A stretch of 64,000 bases of DNA from Flavobacteriales bacterium UBA952 (GTDB lineage Bacteria > Bacteroidota > Bacteroidia > Flavobacteriales_D > Crocinitomicaceae): positions 248,001-312,000 of the forward strand of contig DBCS01000004.1 of NCBI GenBank assembly GCA_002293185.1. Reading direction: 5' to 3'. Both the position numbers and the translations under genes were made by a program. This document shows positions 32,727-41,615 of this stretch, piece after piece. Under the pieces are notes generated by a model, which worked only from the letters and a program-made list of their open reading frames with translations, was not told the origin of the DNA and ran no database searches. Numbering within the stretch: the first letter of the stretch is position 1; each line of letters starts with the position of its first letter.

Positions 32727-33505
32727 GATAGGAGTGCAGCCTTGAGTGCTGGGGGTACCATGCAAACAGGTATGGGTTCCATTTTATGGAGGTTCGCGTG
32801 GTGAAAGTTCTTGTATATCTTTAAAACTTCTTGTTGTCTTTCATTGAGTTGTGAGGGCTCACCGCTGAAGGTCATGGCCCATTCGAGCTCAGGGTACGAT
32901 GCTCCAATTTGGTCTTCGTCTGAGCGGCCGTCTTCCCATAGGCCATCGGTTGGTGCAGCATTTTGAATAGACGCAACCACCTCGAGCGCTTTTGCTAAGG
33001 CAAAAACTTCGGTTTTCATGAGGTCGGCAATCGGGCTGATATCCACACCGCCATCGCCGTATTTGGTATAGAATCCGACACCGAAATCTTCTACTCTATT
33101 GCCTGTGCCCGCAACCAAACATTGATTGGCTTGTGCAACGGCATAGAGTGTAACCATACGCAAACGCGAACGTGAATTGGCCATGGCTAAGGGTTGAGAA
33201 ATGGAGTCTAGGGGCAATGCTGCCTCGAGTGTTTCAAAGGTGTGTGTGAGGTCTATGGTTAAGGTACGCACATTTTGAAAACGTCTTTGTAGTTCTTTCA
33301 TGTGTTCGTTGGCACGATCGAACTCTGCTTTGGTTTGCCTAATTGGCATGGTAATGCAAATGGTGGGTGCACCTGTCAGCGCACATAATGTGGAGCTTAG
33401 CGCAGAGTCAATACCCCCGGATATACCAATTACAAATCCTTTAGATTTAGCAGTTTGTAAATAAGTATGCAACCAACTGACGATATGATCCGCTACATCA
33501 TGCAT
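32723..33505 (-). CDS. nadE: NH3-dependent NAD+ synthetase
   Basis: Amidates nicotinic acid adenine dinucleotide to NAD+. The 260-residue protein has the PP-loop SGGIDSALSS, and GTGNRVEDFGVGFYTKYGDG with DISPIADLMKTEV, all typical. It lacks the glutaminase domain, so it uses free ammonia. It starts at the stop of the barrel gene (TAATG overlap) and overlaps the WG-repeat gene. Confidence 0.95.
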   Translation of the reverse strand: MHDVADHIVSWLHTYLQTAKSKGFVIGISGGIDSALSSTLCALTGAPTICITMPIRQTKAEFDRANEHMKELQRRFQNVRTLTIDLTHTFETLEAALPLDSISQPLAMANSRSRLRMVTLYAVAQANQCLVAGTGNRVEDFGVGFYTKYGDGGVDISPIADLMKTEVFALAKALEVVASIQNAAPTDGLWEDGRSDEDQIGASYPELEWAMTFSGEPSQLNERQQEVLKIYKNFHHANLHKMEPIPVCMVPPALKAALLS

Positions 33506-34320
33506 TAGAATAATAATGTTAATCTGAGCTGTGCTTGATTGAGCGTTGCCTGATTTCTAAAATAGTTCGGCATGTTTGCATCATCTAAGGTATACAAGGT
33601 GCTGTTTGCTTCTTTTCCCTTGACGTGTAAAGGCATAAAACCATAGTTGTAGCATAATTCGGCTACAAGACACGTAGAACCAGAAAAATTCCATTCAACG
33701 CCAGCGCTAATGCCTACGTTTGCATTGTAAAAAAACAAGTCTTTGGCAACGCTCATGCCAATATTTTCTTGAGCGGAGCCATCTACGCTTCCTGCAAAAG
33801 GAACAAGAAAGCCATTGTCATTGACTGTATTGGTGAGTAAAAAACGGTTTCTTAAACCAAAACGAAAAAGTCCACGGTAATCACCTATGAAATCTGTTCT
33901 GAAGGTCAAACCAATAGGCAAAGACAAATATAGCGGCTCGTATGTACGCTCCGTGAGGTTAAAAACTAGATCGGTAGACACCGTCGCATCCTGAGATTTG
34001 ATTTGTTTATCTGTAAAACGATAAAATACGTCTTGATCAGTTACGTTATAATTAATCCTATCGATATCAAATTCAATACCGCCAGTGAGGGCGATATTCT
34101 GTGATTCTTTGGAGGATTTTGTGAAACTAACCCCAAAAGAAGAGGAAAAACCCGCTGAACTTGCAAGCAAATTTGTACCCATTTGTGGGAAATTAAGACC
34201 TACAGATCCGACAATGCCACCCTGAAGCTTTTTTTCAGAAACAACTTGTGCGAAAAAAGAAGTGCAATTTGCCACAATTAATGTGCAAAATAGAAGGTGT
34301 TGCAAACGTAGTGATTTCAT
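33505..34320 (-). CDS. outer-membrane beta-barrel protein
   Basis: A 271-residue protein with signal peptide to FFAQ (~25). The mature part has alternating beta strands (GIVGSVGLNFPQMG, YEPLYLSLPIGLTFRTDF, GLFRFGLRNRFLL, NVGISAGVEWNF) and ends QLRLTLLF with the terminal Phe used for barrel insertion. It belongs to the small OmpA-like/PorT-like barrel group; I cannot fix the family. It shares a promoter region with gldB in the opposite direction and leads the operon with nadE. Confidence 0.75.
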   Translation of the reverse strand: MKSLRLQHLLFCTLIVANCTSFFAQVVSEKKLQGGIVGSVGLNFPQMGTNLLASSAGFSSSFGVSFTKSSKESQNIALTGGIEFDIDRINYNVTDQDVFYRFTDKQIKSQDATVSTDLVFNLTERTYEPLYLSLPIGLTFRTDFIGDYRGLFRFGLRNRFLLTNTVNDNGFLVPFAGSVDGSAQENIGMSVAKDLFFYNANVGISAGVEWNFSGSTCLVAELCYNYGFMPLHVKGKEANSTLYTLDDANMPNYFRNQATLNQAQLRLTLLF

Positions 34321-34336
34321 GTTGCCTGATTAATGT

Positions 34337-34344
34337 TAATTTTG
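34337..34344 (+). promoter_or_regulatory. -7 box of the gldB promoter
   Basis: TAATTTTG, 19 bases before the gldB ATG, matches TAnnTTTG exactly. Confidence 0.65.
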
Positions 34345-34346
34345 AA

Positions 34347-34354
34347 CAAAAATA
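34347..34354 (-). promoter_or_regulatory. -7 box of the barrel-nadE promoter
   Basis: TATTTTTG on the minus strand, 26 bases before the barrel ATG. It lies two bases from the gldB box, so the two promoters overlap face to face. Confidence 0.65.
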
Positions 34355-34363
34355 ACAATATTC

Positions 34364-35368
34364 ATGATACGTAAGTTCGGTTTCACCCTTCTCGTTTGCG
34401 GTCTTTTTGCTTGCCAACAAGATCCGTACAACGTAGATGTAGAAAGATCCCAACTTAAGATCACCTACCAAAACCTCGATTCCGCCTTTCGTTACGCACA
34501 CGCCAACCAGCAACGCAAGCTCATCACCGAACTCCTCAAGTCAGATTTTGATCTTACTCAGTTTTGCTTTCCTTATGCCCTACAAGTTTCTACAAAAACG
34601 GATAGCTCCTTTTTAAGTGGCCTACAACGCACTTACGCACATCCGTTTAATAAACGCGTATTCCGAGCGCTAGACCACCGTACAAAATGGCGCTGCAAAA
34701 CCTATGAACAAATAGCGCTAGCGCTCAAAAGACTGCACGTTTTGGCGCCCAAAATAGACCTGCCAAGTAACGTGTATTTTACCTATGCACAATTTGCAGC
34801 AAGCGCCTATGCCTCACCCAAAAATGTAGTGATCGGGCAAGAACGCTATCTTGGCCCTATACATCCGCTTATTGCACAGCTACCAACGCAACAATTTTAC
34901 GACTGGATTAAAGAGGGCATGGCGCCTCAATACGCCACCTCAGATGCCTTGCTTGCTTGGCTTAGCACCAATACCCTGAAATCCACGGACGAGAATTTAG
35001 CCAGCGAAATGCTGCGTTGGGGCAAACTCATTGCTATACTCGAAATTATTAGTCCGGAAGTTAAACTCGAGCAGCACTTGCGCTATTCTCAAGCAGATTT
35101 AACATGGGCGCTCAATTCTGAACGCGGTTTTTGGGAATATCTTGTCGAACAACAACTCTTGTTCAAAACAGACCAAGAGCTCAACATGAATTTACTCAAT
35201 GAAGGACCTTATACAATTGGTCTTCCACAAGAAAGCCCCGATCGAATGGGTCGTTTCCTCGGCTATCGAATTGTAAAGCAATATATCGAGGCCGAGCAAC
35301 CGAGCATTTCCGCTTTGCTCCAAACGCCCTATCATCAAATACTCAAAAAATACGAAGTACCCCAATGA
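34364..35368 (+). CDS. gldB: gliding motility lipoprotein GldB
   Basis: A 334-residue lipoprotein (lipobox LFAC, Cys ~17) matching GldB, required for gliding and linked to T9SS function in Flavobacterium. Recognisable features are the N-terminal FPYALQVSTKTDSSF region, YFTYAQFAASAYASPKNVVIG and the C-terminal GLPQESPDRMGRFLGYRIV, which recalls metallopeptidase-like helix patterns. It overlaps gldC by four bases, as in known gldBC pairs. Confidence 0.88.
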   Translation: MIRKFGFTLLVCGLFACQQDPYNVDVERSQLKITYQNLDSAFRYAHANQQRKLITELLKSDFDLTQFCFPYALQVSTKTDSSFLSGLQRTYAHPFNKRVFRALDHRTKWRCKTYEQIALALKRLHVLAPKIDLPSNVYFTYAQFAASAYASPKNVVIGQERYLGPIHPLIAQLPTQQFYDWIKEGMAPQYATSDALLAWLSTNTLKSTDENLASEMLRWGKLIAILEIISPEVKLEQHLRYSQADLTWALNSERGFWEYLVEQQLLFKTDQELNMNLLNEGPYTIGLPQESPDRMGRFLGYRIVKQYIEAEQPSISALLQTPYHQILKKYEVPQ

Positions 35369-35709
35369 GCGACCAAATAGAAAAAACCTCACAAATCAGT
35401 ATTCAAGTAGGCTTGAATCCCAATCAATTGCCAATACGCATGCTTTGGTCTGCGAGTGATGGGCAAATCAACAATGCTGAAACCGCTGCTTTTCTGCTTT
35501 CTATATGGGATCCCAAAGAAAAGAACACCATGAAAATTGATCTCTGGACCAAAGACATGACCATAGAAGAAATGAAACAGTTTTTTCACCAAACTTTACT
35601 CACTATGGCCGATACCTTTGAAAAAGCAACCGGAGAACACCTGATTGCCGAAGACCTCCGCGACTACTGCTATCATTTTGCGGACAAAATGAAAATTTTG
35701 CCAGAATAA
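35365..35709 (+). CDS. gldC: gliding motility protein GldC
   Basis: A 114-residue cytoplasmic protein with the GldC pattern: SQISIQVGLNPNQLPIRMLW, ETAAFLLSIWDPKEKNTM and IDLWTKDMTIEEMKQFF. GldC is a soluble partner encoded after gldB that improves gliding. Translation is coupled to gldB (ATGA overlap) and to the DUF2797 gene (one-base overlap). Confidence 0.92.
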   Translation: MSDQIEKTSQISIQVGLNPNQLPIRMLWSASDGQINNAETAAFLLSIWDPKEKNTMKIDLWTKDMTIEEMKQFFHQTLLTMADTFEKATGEHLIAEDLRDYCYHFADKMKILPE

Positions 35710-36500
35710 TGGAGCTCGTTTTAGCGAAGATGGAGACTCACTTTGAGGATCCCATACAATACTTTCTGCCCGCACCCAATTCCAAACTGGCTTTACAGCC
35801 TTTTCTCGGAAAAGAAATTCAATTTCAGTTCACAGGAATCATTTTTTGCAGCCTTTGTCAGAAAAAGATTGCCAAGACTTTTGGAGAGGGTTTTTGCTTT
35901 AGTTGTTTTTCAACGTCTGCAGCAGCTAGCCCTTGTATTTTGCGGCCCGAGCTTTGCCAAGCACATCTTGGCCTCGGTAGAGATCCGGTTTATGAAGAAA
36001 AAAACCATAATCAACCACATTTAGTTTATTTAGCTCAAACCGACCAAATTAAGGTCGGGATTACGCGCAAAACGCAAATGCCTACGCGTTGGATAGACCA
36101 AGGAGCAGCTGCAGCTATTGTGCTTGCCGAGGTTCCGAATCGCTACTTATCGGGCGTATTAGAGGTCGCGTTAAAATCTCAATTTTCGGACAAAACAAAT
36201 TGGCAAAACATGCTCAAGAACAAAGCCTACGACGGCCCGGACCTTACTGACATCAAATGGGAACTTGAAGAAAGCCTACCCACAGACCTCACCCAATTTT
36301 GGACCGACGAAGAAGCTATTTGGAGTTTCAATTATCCCGTTATGAACTACCCTACTCAGGTGAAATCCTTAAATTTGGATCAAACACCGCTTATCAAAGG
36401 TACGCTTACTGGCATTAGAGGGCAATACTTATATATAGATGGCGCTTTTGTAATCAACATCAGAAGACACACCGGTTATCAAATCAAATGGGAAAACTAA
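35709..36500 (+). CDS. DUF2797 protein with zinc-ribbon and GIY-YIG-like segment
   Basis: A 263-residue protein. CSLCQKKIAK with FCFSCF gives two CxxC pairs, a zinc ribbon at about residues 48-68. HLVYLAQTDQIKVGITRK resembles the two-strand core of GIY-YIG nucleases but lacks the full catalytic set. This is the DUF2797 family, whose function is unknown; it often neighbours gldB/gldC in Flavobacteria. It overlaps gldC by one base and the GtrA gene by 13. Confidence 0.85.
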   Translation: MELVLAKMETHFEDPIQYFLPAPNSKLALQPFLGKEIQFQFTGIIFCSLCQKKIAKTFGEGFCFSCFSTSAAASPCILRPELCQAHLGLGRDPVYEEKNHNQPHLVYLAQTDQIKVGITRKTQMPTRWIDQGAAAAIVLAEVPNRYLSGVLEVALKSQFSDKTNWQNMLKNKAYDGPDLTDIKWELEESLPTDLTQFWTDEEAIWSFNYPVMNYPTQVKSLNLDQTPLIKGTLTGIRGQYLYIDGAFVINIRRHTGYQIKWEN

Positions 36501-36964
36501 TCAGACAGCTTTTAGACGTATTTTATCCTTTGTTTGCTCGTTTTTTTGACAAACAAACTTACTACTATGCGGCCTGCGGTGGCGCCAATTTGGTTTCGAG
36601 CTGGGTATTTTTTTATTTGTTTTATCAGTTTTTATTTGAAAAACGAATCTTCAACATCCCTTTTGCGGCAAATACGTACGTAGTTTCTGCATACACCCTG
36701 AGTTCGATGCTCTGTTTTGTCATTGCATTTAGCATTGGTTTTTTGCTCAATAAATTTGTGGTGTTTACGGAGAGTCAATTAATGGGGCGCGTACAGCTGT
36801 TCAGATATGCAGTGAGCGCCGGGTTTTCTTGGTTGGGAAACTATTTGCTGCTCAAAATACTCATAGAGGGCCTGTATTTTTACCCTTCTATTGCAAATGT
36901 CTTTGCAAGTGCGTTTGTTGTGCTCCTTTCCTATTTTTTACAAAGAAAGTACTCGTTTAAGTAA
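36488..36964 (+). CDS. GtrA-family membrane protein
   Basis: A 158-residue protein with four membrane helices, typical of GtrA-like proteins that help move lipid-linked sugars or assist glycosyltransferases. LLNKFVVFTES and LSYFLQRKYSFK match the family's short conserved loops. It ends the gldB run and meets the DUF4249 gene tail-to-tail with no gap. Confidence 0.85.
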   Translation: MGKLIRQLLDVFYPLFARFFDKQTYYYAACGGANLVSSWVFFYLFYQFLFEKRIFNIPFAANTYVVSAYTLSSMLCFVIAFSIGFLLNKFVVFTESQLMGRVQLFRYAVSAGFSWLGNYLLLKILIEGLYFYPSIANVFASAFVVLLSYFLQRKYSFK

Positions 36965-37894
36965 TTAATTACAAACAAGCGTATCTACCCAAGGTGAGTA
37001 AGCCACAAAGATACCTAAAGCACCGCCATCAATATTCGTCGGAATATTCGTCGGGACTGCAAACGGACTGCCTCCTGAGAAGATTTGATTGTATTTTTTT
37101 TCAAAATAGTTGTATTCTTTGAGACCCAGCTTGGACATCTTTACAACAATTGTGTCGCCCTGTTTAAAATAGCCCCTATAGTCATTATTTGAGGTGGTGT
37201 CTTGAAAGCTCATCGGGTTTTCATAGGCAAAGTCAAAAGTTAAACCATTGAAAAATTTGTCGTTAAAATAAGGGTTGAACGTTTTTGAAAACTGAAAATC
37301 TTGCAAATATTTGACCTCCCACAAATAGGCGTCGGCTGTATTGTTCGGGTCAGTTAGCTGCGCCCATGAAAAACCCCGATCTGTAAAATTGCCTTCTGGT
37401 TTCCAATACAATGAATCTAGTGCAACAGGATCTAAGATTTTAGAACTTGCCGCATATTGCTTTCCTTCATGCGCAATTTGTAGGGTATAGGTCTTACCGA
37501 CCTCTCCGAGCATGTTCAAGGATACGTAGGCGCAAAGATGCAAGTTCACTAAAATCTCGGCAGGAATTCCAAAAATTCCGGCAGCTATTTGCTCAAACCC
37601 CGGTGGTAAATCATCTGTGCAAATTTTGGTGAGTGTATCGGTTTGTGTTCCATCTGACAACACCACAATAGCGTCGTCGACAAAGCTATTTAGGTACGAA
37701 TCAAAATTCGTACTCGAGTACACATTTGCACTTTTGGACAACAAAACAATAGCGGGCTGCCCTGTTTCAATGCGGCCATCGACCACTAGTTGTTCTTGAT
37801 AGCCTGGGATGTCTATTTGCACCTCCTTGGTACAACTCCACAAAAGCGCAATCAAAAAGAAAAAAGTACTGTATTTTAAAATTCGAAGTTCCAT
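36965..37894 (-). CDS. DUF4249 lipoprotein, partner of the TonB-dependent receptor
   Basis: A 309-residue lipoprotein (lipobox LLWSC near residue 21). It opens with IDIPGYQEQLVVDGRIETGQPAIVLLSKSA, the conserved beginning of DUF4249 proteins, which are nearly always encoded beside a TonB-dependent receptor and are thought to cap or feed it, as SusD does for SusC. It overlaps the receptor gene by 19 bases. The substrate cannot be inferred; no SusD or enzyme gene is linked. Confidence 0.87.
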   Translation of the reverse strand: MELRILKYSTFFFLIALLWSCTKEVQIDIPGYQEQLVVDGRIETGQPAIVLLSKSANVYSSTNFDSYLNSFVDDAIVVLSDGTQTDTLTKICTDDLPPGFEQIAAGIFGIPAEILVNLHLCAYVSLNMLGEVGKTYTLQIAHEGKQYAASSKILDPVALDSLYWKPEGNFTDRGFSWAQLTDPNNTADAYLWEVKYLQDFQFSKTFNPYFNDKFFNGLTFDFAYENPMSFQDTTSNNDYRGYFKQGDTIVVKMSKLGLKEYNYFEKKYNQIFSGGSPFAVPTNIPTNIDGGALGIFVAYSPWVDTLVCN

Positions 37895-40275
37895 GTAACA
37901 CTCGGGATTATTGGGAATAAAGAGACTTGTTTGATACTTAAAGAAAAATTACCACTCATGAAATCGCCATTATTGTCAACGTACAAGAAAAACGGATTGA
38001 GTCGGTTGTAGACATTGTAAATAGAAAAAGACCAATTGCTACGGTACGCTTTTTTTACTTGTATGTCTTGACCTGTGGCGGGGTCTGTTTTGGTTTTGTA
38101 CGCTTTTCCGTAACGCGTTGCACTGAGGTCTAGCCTATGATAAGGAGCCATGCGCGTAGAGTTGCGCGGACCATACTGAAACAATAAATTTTGATCTTGC
38201 ACATACCAACTCGCAGGCAGCGTAAGCGTATTGCCAGTAGCGTAAATAAAGCTAGCGCTGAAAGTCCAGGTATCGTTCAATTTATACATGCCGACTAAAT
38301 TGAAGTCGTGACGACGGTCGTATTTAGCCGGGTAGCTATTTCCTTCGTTAATATCGGGAAAACGGCGCTCTGTTTTGGCCCAAGTATAACCTATCCAGCC
38401 TGTAAATGCACCCTCTGCTTTTTTCAAAAAGAATTCAGCTCCGTAAGCCCAACCATCTCCATAGACCAATAAATTGTCCGTGTTGTCATTTACGTTATCG
38501 CCAGGCAGGGCTCCTTCTTGGAATTCAATTAGGTTTTTCATGCCTTTGTAATAAACCTCTACAGATGCCTCATAGCGATCTTTGTCAAAATTTCGAAAAT
38601 AACCTAATGAGGTTTGAAATCCCTGTTCTGGCTTGGCTTTGTCGGTGGACGGGAACCAAATATCGGTTGGTAAAGACACTGCGCTGAGGGTAACTAAGTG
38701 CACGTATTGGTAATTGTAGGCATAGCCTCCTTTGATTGAGCTGTTGTCGGGTAGTAAATAGCGAAATGATAGGCGCGGTTCTAAACCTTGATAAAAAGCA
38801 ATGATATCGCCGCGGTCATAGGAAACAACACTGTCTAAGGTAGAAATACCATCGCCTTTAATGTAGCGATCAAATGGCCCGACGTGCGTAAAGGTGCTGT
38901 AGCGCAAGCCAACATTGATACGTAAAGCTTCGTTTACATCAAATTCATCTAGCGCATAAACAGCGGTTTCATGAGAGTACAAATGCTGCACAACGCCTGT
39001 ATTGAAAACAATGGTGTCGTTTTGTGCGGATAAACTCGTTGGCGTAAAGTCGTGATAGATATAGGCAGCACCCCATTTGATGCGGTGTTTGGGACTCGGA
39101 AAATAAGAGAAGTCGACCTTTGCCGTGTAGTCTCGTATGCCAGAAGTTAGGGCAATGCGAAATTCGTCTTGGGTAGAGGCAAATTCAAAATCGTAGTCCG
39201 ATACGGAAAGTGTGGTATTCAAAAATAATTTGCTCGTAAACAAGTGATTCCAGCGCAGCGCAGCAATACCGTTTCCCCATGGCATTTCGACCTGAAAGCC
39301 CCCGTTTTTATCTTTAAATGAAAATATGTCTTTGCCATAATAAGCACTCAAATAGATGCGGTCTTTGTCGGTGAGTTTATAATTGAGTTTGGCATTGAGG
39401 TCGTAAAAGAAGTATCCCGACCCGGCGAAGGGAGAGGTGTCGGAGAGCGCGGCCTTGACTAGAAGATCAATGTAAGTTCTGCGCGCAGAAACAACAAATG
39501 AGCCTCGGTCTTTTTTGAGCGGACCTTCAATAGTAAGCCTTGAAGAAATAGCACCGATACCGCCTTTTACCTTGAACTTTTTGAGATTGCCTTCATTCAT
39601 GTTGACCTCGAGTACGGAAGACAGTCTACCGCCGTAATTGGCTGGCATACCACCTTTAATGAGGTTGACACTATTTATGGCGTCGGCATTAAATACAGAG
39701 AAAAAACCAAACAAATGCGCTGCGTTGTAAACCACACCTTCATCGAGCAACACCAAGTTTTGATCTGGGCCTCCACCGCGTACATAAAACCCTTGCCCAC
39801 CCTCAGAAACGGAGGATACTCCTGGTAGCAACTGTAGTGTCTTGACAACATCTACCTCGCCCATGAAAGCTGGTAAGGTCTTGACTTGGTCCATTTTGAG
39901 TTCCATTTGACCCAATTTAGCAGAGTTTACGTTGTCGGAGCGCTTGCCAGTTACACGAATATCTTTCACCTCTTGAACGGCCATTTCGAGTTCGAGGCTG
40001 ATGGTTTGATTGACTTTAAGGTCAATGGTTTTATCGACGGTTATAAAGCCGTCGCAGCGGTACTCGATTTGGTAAATACCTATTGGAAGGGTAAGGCTGT
40101 AAAAACCGTAATTATTAACAACTGTGCCTGTTTTGAGCTCTTTGACAAAAATACGTGCAATACCTAAGGCCTCTCCGCTACGTGCATCGGTAATGTAACC
40201 ACTAACAGTAGCTTTTTTTTGTGCGACAACAAGAAACGACAAGGAAATTAAAAGTAAGGAGAGGAGCGTTTTCAT
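37876..40275 (-). CDS. TonB-dependent outer-membrane receptor
   Basis: A 799-residue receptor starting at 40275 (MKTLLSLLLISLSFLVVAQ); an upstream in-frame extension contains the promoter and is rejected. Order: signal peptide; carboxypeptidase-regulatory-like domain (SGYITDARSGEALGIARIFV); plug domain (GEVDVVKTLQLLPGVSSVSEG, GFYVRGGGPDQNLVLLDEG); 22-strand barrel ending SVTWNFEF. It imports a substrate with proton-motive force through TonB. The carboxypeptidase-like extension and DUF4249 partner are typical of Bacteroidota. Confidence 0.93.
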   Translation of the reverse strand: MKTLLSLLLISLSFLVVAQKKATVSGYITDARSGEALGIARIFVKELKTGTVVNNYGFYSLTLPIGIYQIEYRCDGFITVDKTIDLKVNQTISLELEMAVQEVKDIRVTGKRSDNVNSAKLGQMELKMDQVKTLPAFMGEVDVVKTLQLLPGVSSVSEGGQGFYVRGGGPDQNLVLLDEGVVYNAAHLFGFFSVFNADAINSVNLIKGGMPANYGGRLSSVLEVNMNEGNLKKFKVKGGIGAISSRLTIEGPLKKDRGSFVVSARRTYIDLLVKAALSDTSPFAGSGYFFYDLNAKLNYKLTDKDRIYLSAYYGKDIFSFKDKNGGFQVEMPWGNGIAALRWNHLFTSKLFLNTTLSVSDYDFEFASTQDEFRIALTSGIRDYTAKVDFSYFPSPKHRIKWGAAYIYHDFTPTSLSAQNDTIVFNTGVVQHLYSHETAVYALDEFDVNEALRINVGLRYSTFTHVGPFDRYIKGDGISTLDSVVSYDRGDIIAFYQGLEPRLSFRYLLPDNSSIKGGYAYNYQYVHLVTLSAVSLPTDIWFPSTDKAKPEQGFQTSLGYFRNFDKDRYEASVEVYYKGMKNLIEFQEGALPGDNVNDNTDNLLVYGDGWAYGAEFFLKKAEGAFTGWIGYTWAKTERRFPDINEGNSYPAKYDRRHDFNLVGMYKLNDTWTFSASFIYATGNTLTLPASWYVQDQNLLFQYGPRNSTRMAPYHRLDLSATRYGKAYKTKTDPATGQDIQVKKAYRSNWSFSIYNVYNRLNPFFLYVDNNGDFMSGNFSLSIKQVSLFPIIPSVTWNFEF

Positions 40276-40308
40276 AAATAAAATTGTAGCTATGACGTCA
40301 ATTCGCCG

Positions 40309-40316
40309 CAAAGGTA
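40309..40316 (-). promoter_or_regulatory. -7 box of the receptor/DUF4249 operon
   Basis: TACCTTTG on the minus strand matches TAnnTTTG, 33 bases before the receptor ATG. It lies inside the unwanted upstream frame extension, which supports the chosen start. Confidence 0.62.
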
Positions 40317-40412
40317 ACACGTTTATAACAAGAATGTGTATGAGAAGGTTCTCGAGCAACCAAAAATGCGTTTAAATCAGCTTTTTTGCGCATTGAATCC
40401 TTCGGATGTTTG

Positions 40413-40420
40413 TAAATTTG
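40413..40420 (+). promoter_or_regulatory. -7 box of pabB, leaderless spacing
   Basis: TAAATTTG then ATAA then ATG. The four-base gap puts the expected start site at the start codon. Confidence 0.65.
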
Positions 40421-40424
40421 ATAA

Positions 40425-41615
40425 ATGGAAAGCACTTGTTTTTTATGGAATCACCAACAACATGGCCAAGTTATTGGCGTTGGCAGCAGCCACGAATTGA
40501 AGTTACGTCCAAATTTTGACCACACCCTAATTCAAGATTTCTTCACGCTGCACAAAGGCAAATATATTTTTGGTTATCTTTCTTACGACCTCAAAAACGA
40601 ATTTGAAAATTTAAGCTCAAATCACCAAGACCATCTTGACTTTCCGTTGCTTCATTTTTGGGTACCAGACAGCTTATTTCAAGTCAAAGAAAAACCCTAT
40701 TTGCTCTGGGGAAGCACCAATGAAACGTACTGGCACAAGGCAGAAGGATTTCTGTCCTCTTTTTTAAGTAAAGACGCAACGCTGAACATACCTTTTGAAG
40801 CCCGAACCGAGCAGTCAAGATATACCCAGCAATTTGACCAACTCAAAAATGCGTTGCAGAGAGGAGACATCTATGAAGTAAATTACTGTCAAGAATTTTA
40901 TGTTGAACAATGTTCAATTGAGCGGCCTCTTGCGCTTTTTGGCCGGCTAAATGAGCTCACCAAAGCCCCCCATGCGGCCTACTTTCAGACTGATACGCAT
41001 TACGTACTTTGTGCAAGCCCCGAAAGATTCATTCAAAAAAAGGCTAGTTTACTACGTTCTGAACCCATCAAAGGAACGGCACCTAGATCCAAAGACCAAA
41101 AACAAGATGCGCAATTTGCAGAAGCGCTGCAAAACAATCCTAAAGAACGTGCTGAAAACATCATGATTGTCGACTTGGTGCGCAATGACCTCTCTCAAAT
41201 TGCCACTAAAAACAGTGTACAAGTCGAGGAACTCTGCCAAATTTACAGCTTTGAAACCGTTCATCAAATGATTTCTAAAGTCAGTTGTGAACTCGATGAA
41301 TCGGTAGGTTTCTACGAGATTTTGAAGGCATGTTTTCCGATGGGAAGCATGACCGGCGCACCTAAAATTGCCGCCATGCAGCAAATCGAAGCGCACGAAG
41401 ATTTTAAGCGAGGGCTGTATTCCGGAAGCATCGGACTCATTGACCCCGACGGAGATTTCGATTTCAATGTCGTGATCAGAAGCTTACTCTATAACCGAAA
41501 AACACAATATTTATCTTGTGCTGCAGGCAGTGCAATTACGATTGGCGCCAATGCTGAAGCCGAATTTCAAGAGTGTTTATTAAAGGCAGAAAAACTGATC
41601 CATGGCCTCAGCTAA
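40425..41615 (+). CDS. pabB: aminodeoxychorismate synthase component I
   Basis: A 396-residue chorismate-utilising enzyme making 4-amino-4-deoxychorismate for folate. Motifs: SEPIKGTAPR (the PIKGT form with Lys marks PabB rather than anthranilate synthase, which has PIAGT), ENIMIVDLVRNDLS and GSMTGAPKIAAM plus GLYSGSIGLID. It is shorter than E. coli PabB because its N-terminal domain is reduced. No pabA or pabC is linked. It overlaps tilS by 14 bases, or ends 4 bp before an alternative tilS start. Confidence 0.88.
   Translation: MESTCFLWNHQQHGQVIGVGSSHELKLRPNFDHTLIQDFFTLHKGKYIFGYLSYDLKNEFENLSSNHQDHLDFPLLHFWVPDSLFQVKEKPYLLWGSTNETYWHKAEGFLSSFLSKDATLNIPFEARTEQSRYTQQFDQLKNALQRGDIYEVNYCQEFYVEQCSIERPLALFGRLNELTKAPHAAYFQTDTHYVLCASPERFIQKKASLLRSEPIKGTAPRSKDQKQDAQFAEALQNNPKERAENIMIVDLVRNDLSQIATKNSVQVEELCQIYSFETVHQMISKVSCELDESVGFYEILKACFPMGSMTGAPKIAAMQQIEAHEDFKRGLYSGSIGLIDPDGDFDFNVVIRSLLYNRKTQYLSCAAGSAITIGANAEAEFQECLLKAEKLIHGLS

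Noticed and set aside
35709..36500. Homing endonuclease from the GIY-YIG-like segment
   Set aside because: The GIY-YIG catalytic residues are incomplete and the gene sits inside a conserved gldB-gldC neighbourhood.
40276..40359. Upstream extension of the TonB-dependent receptor
   Set aside because: It contains the promoter box and breaks the signal peptide; ATG at 40275 gives a clean signal.
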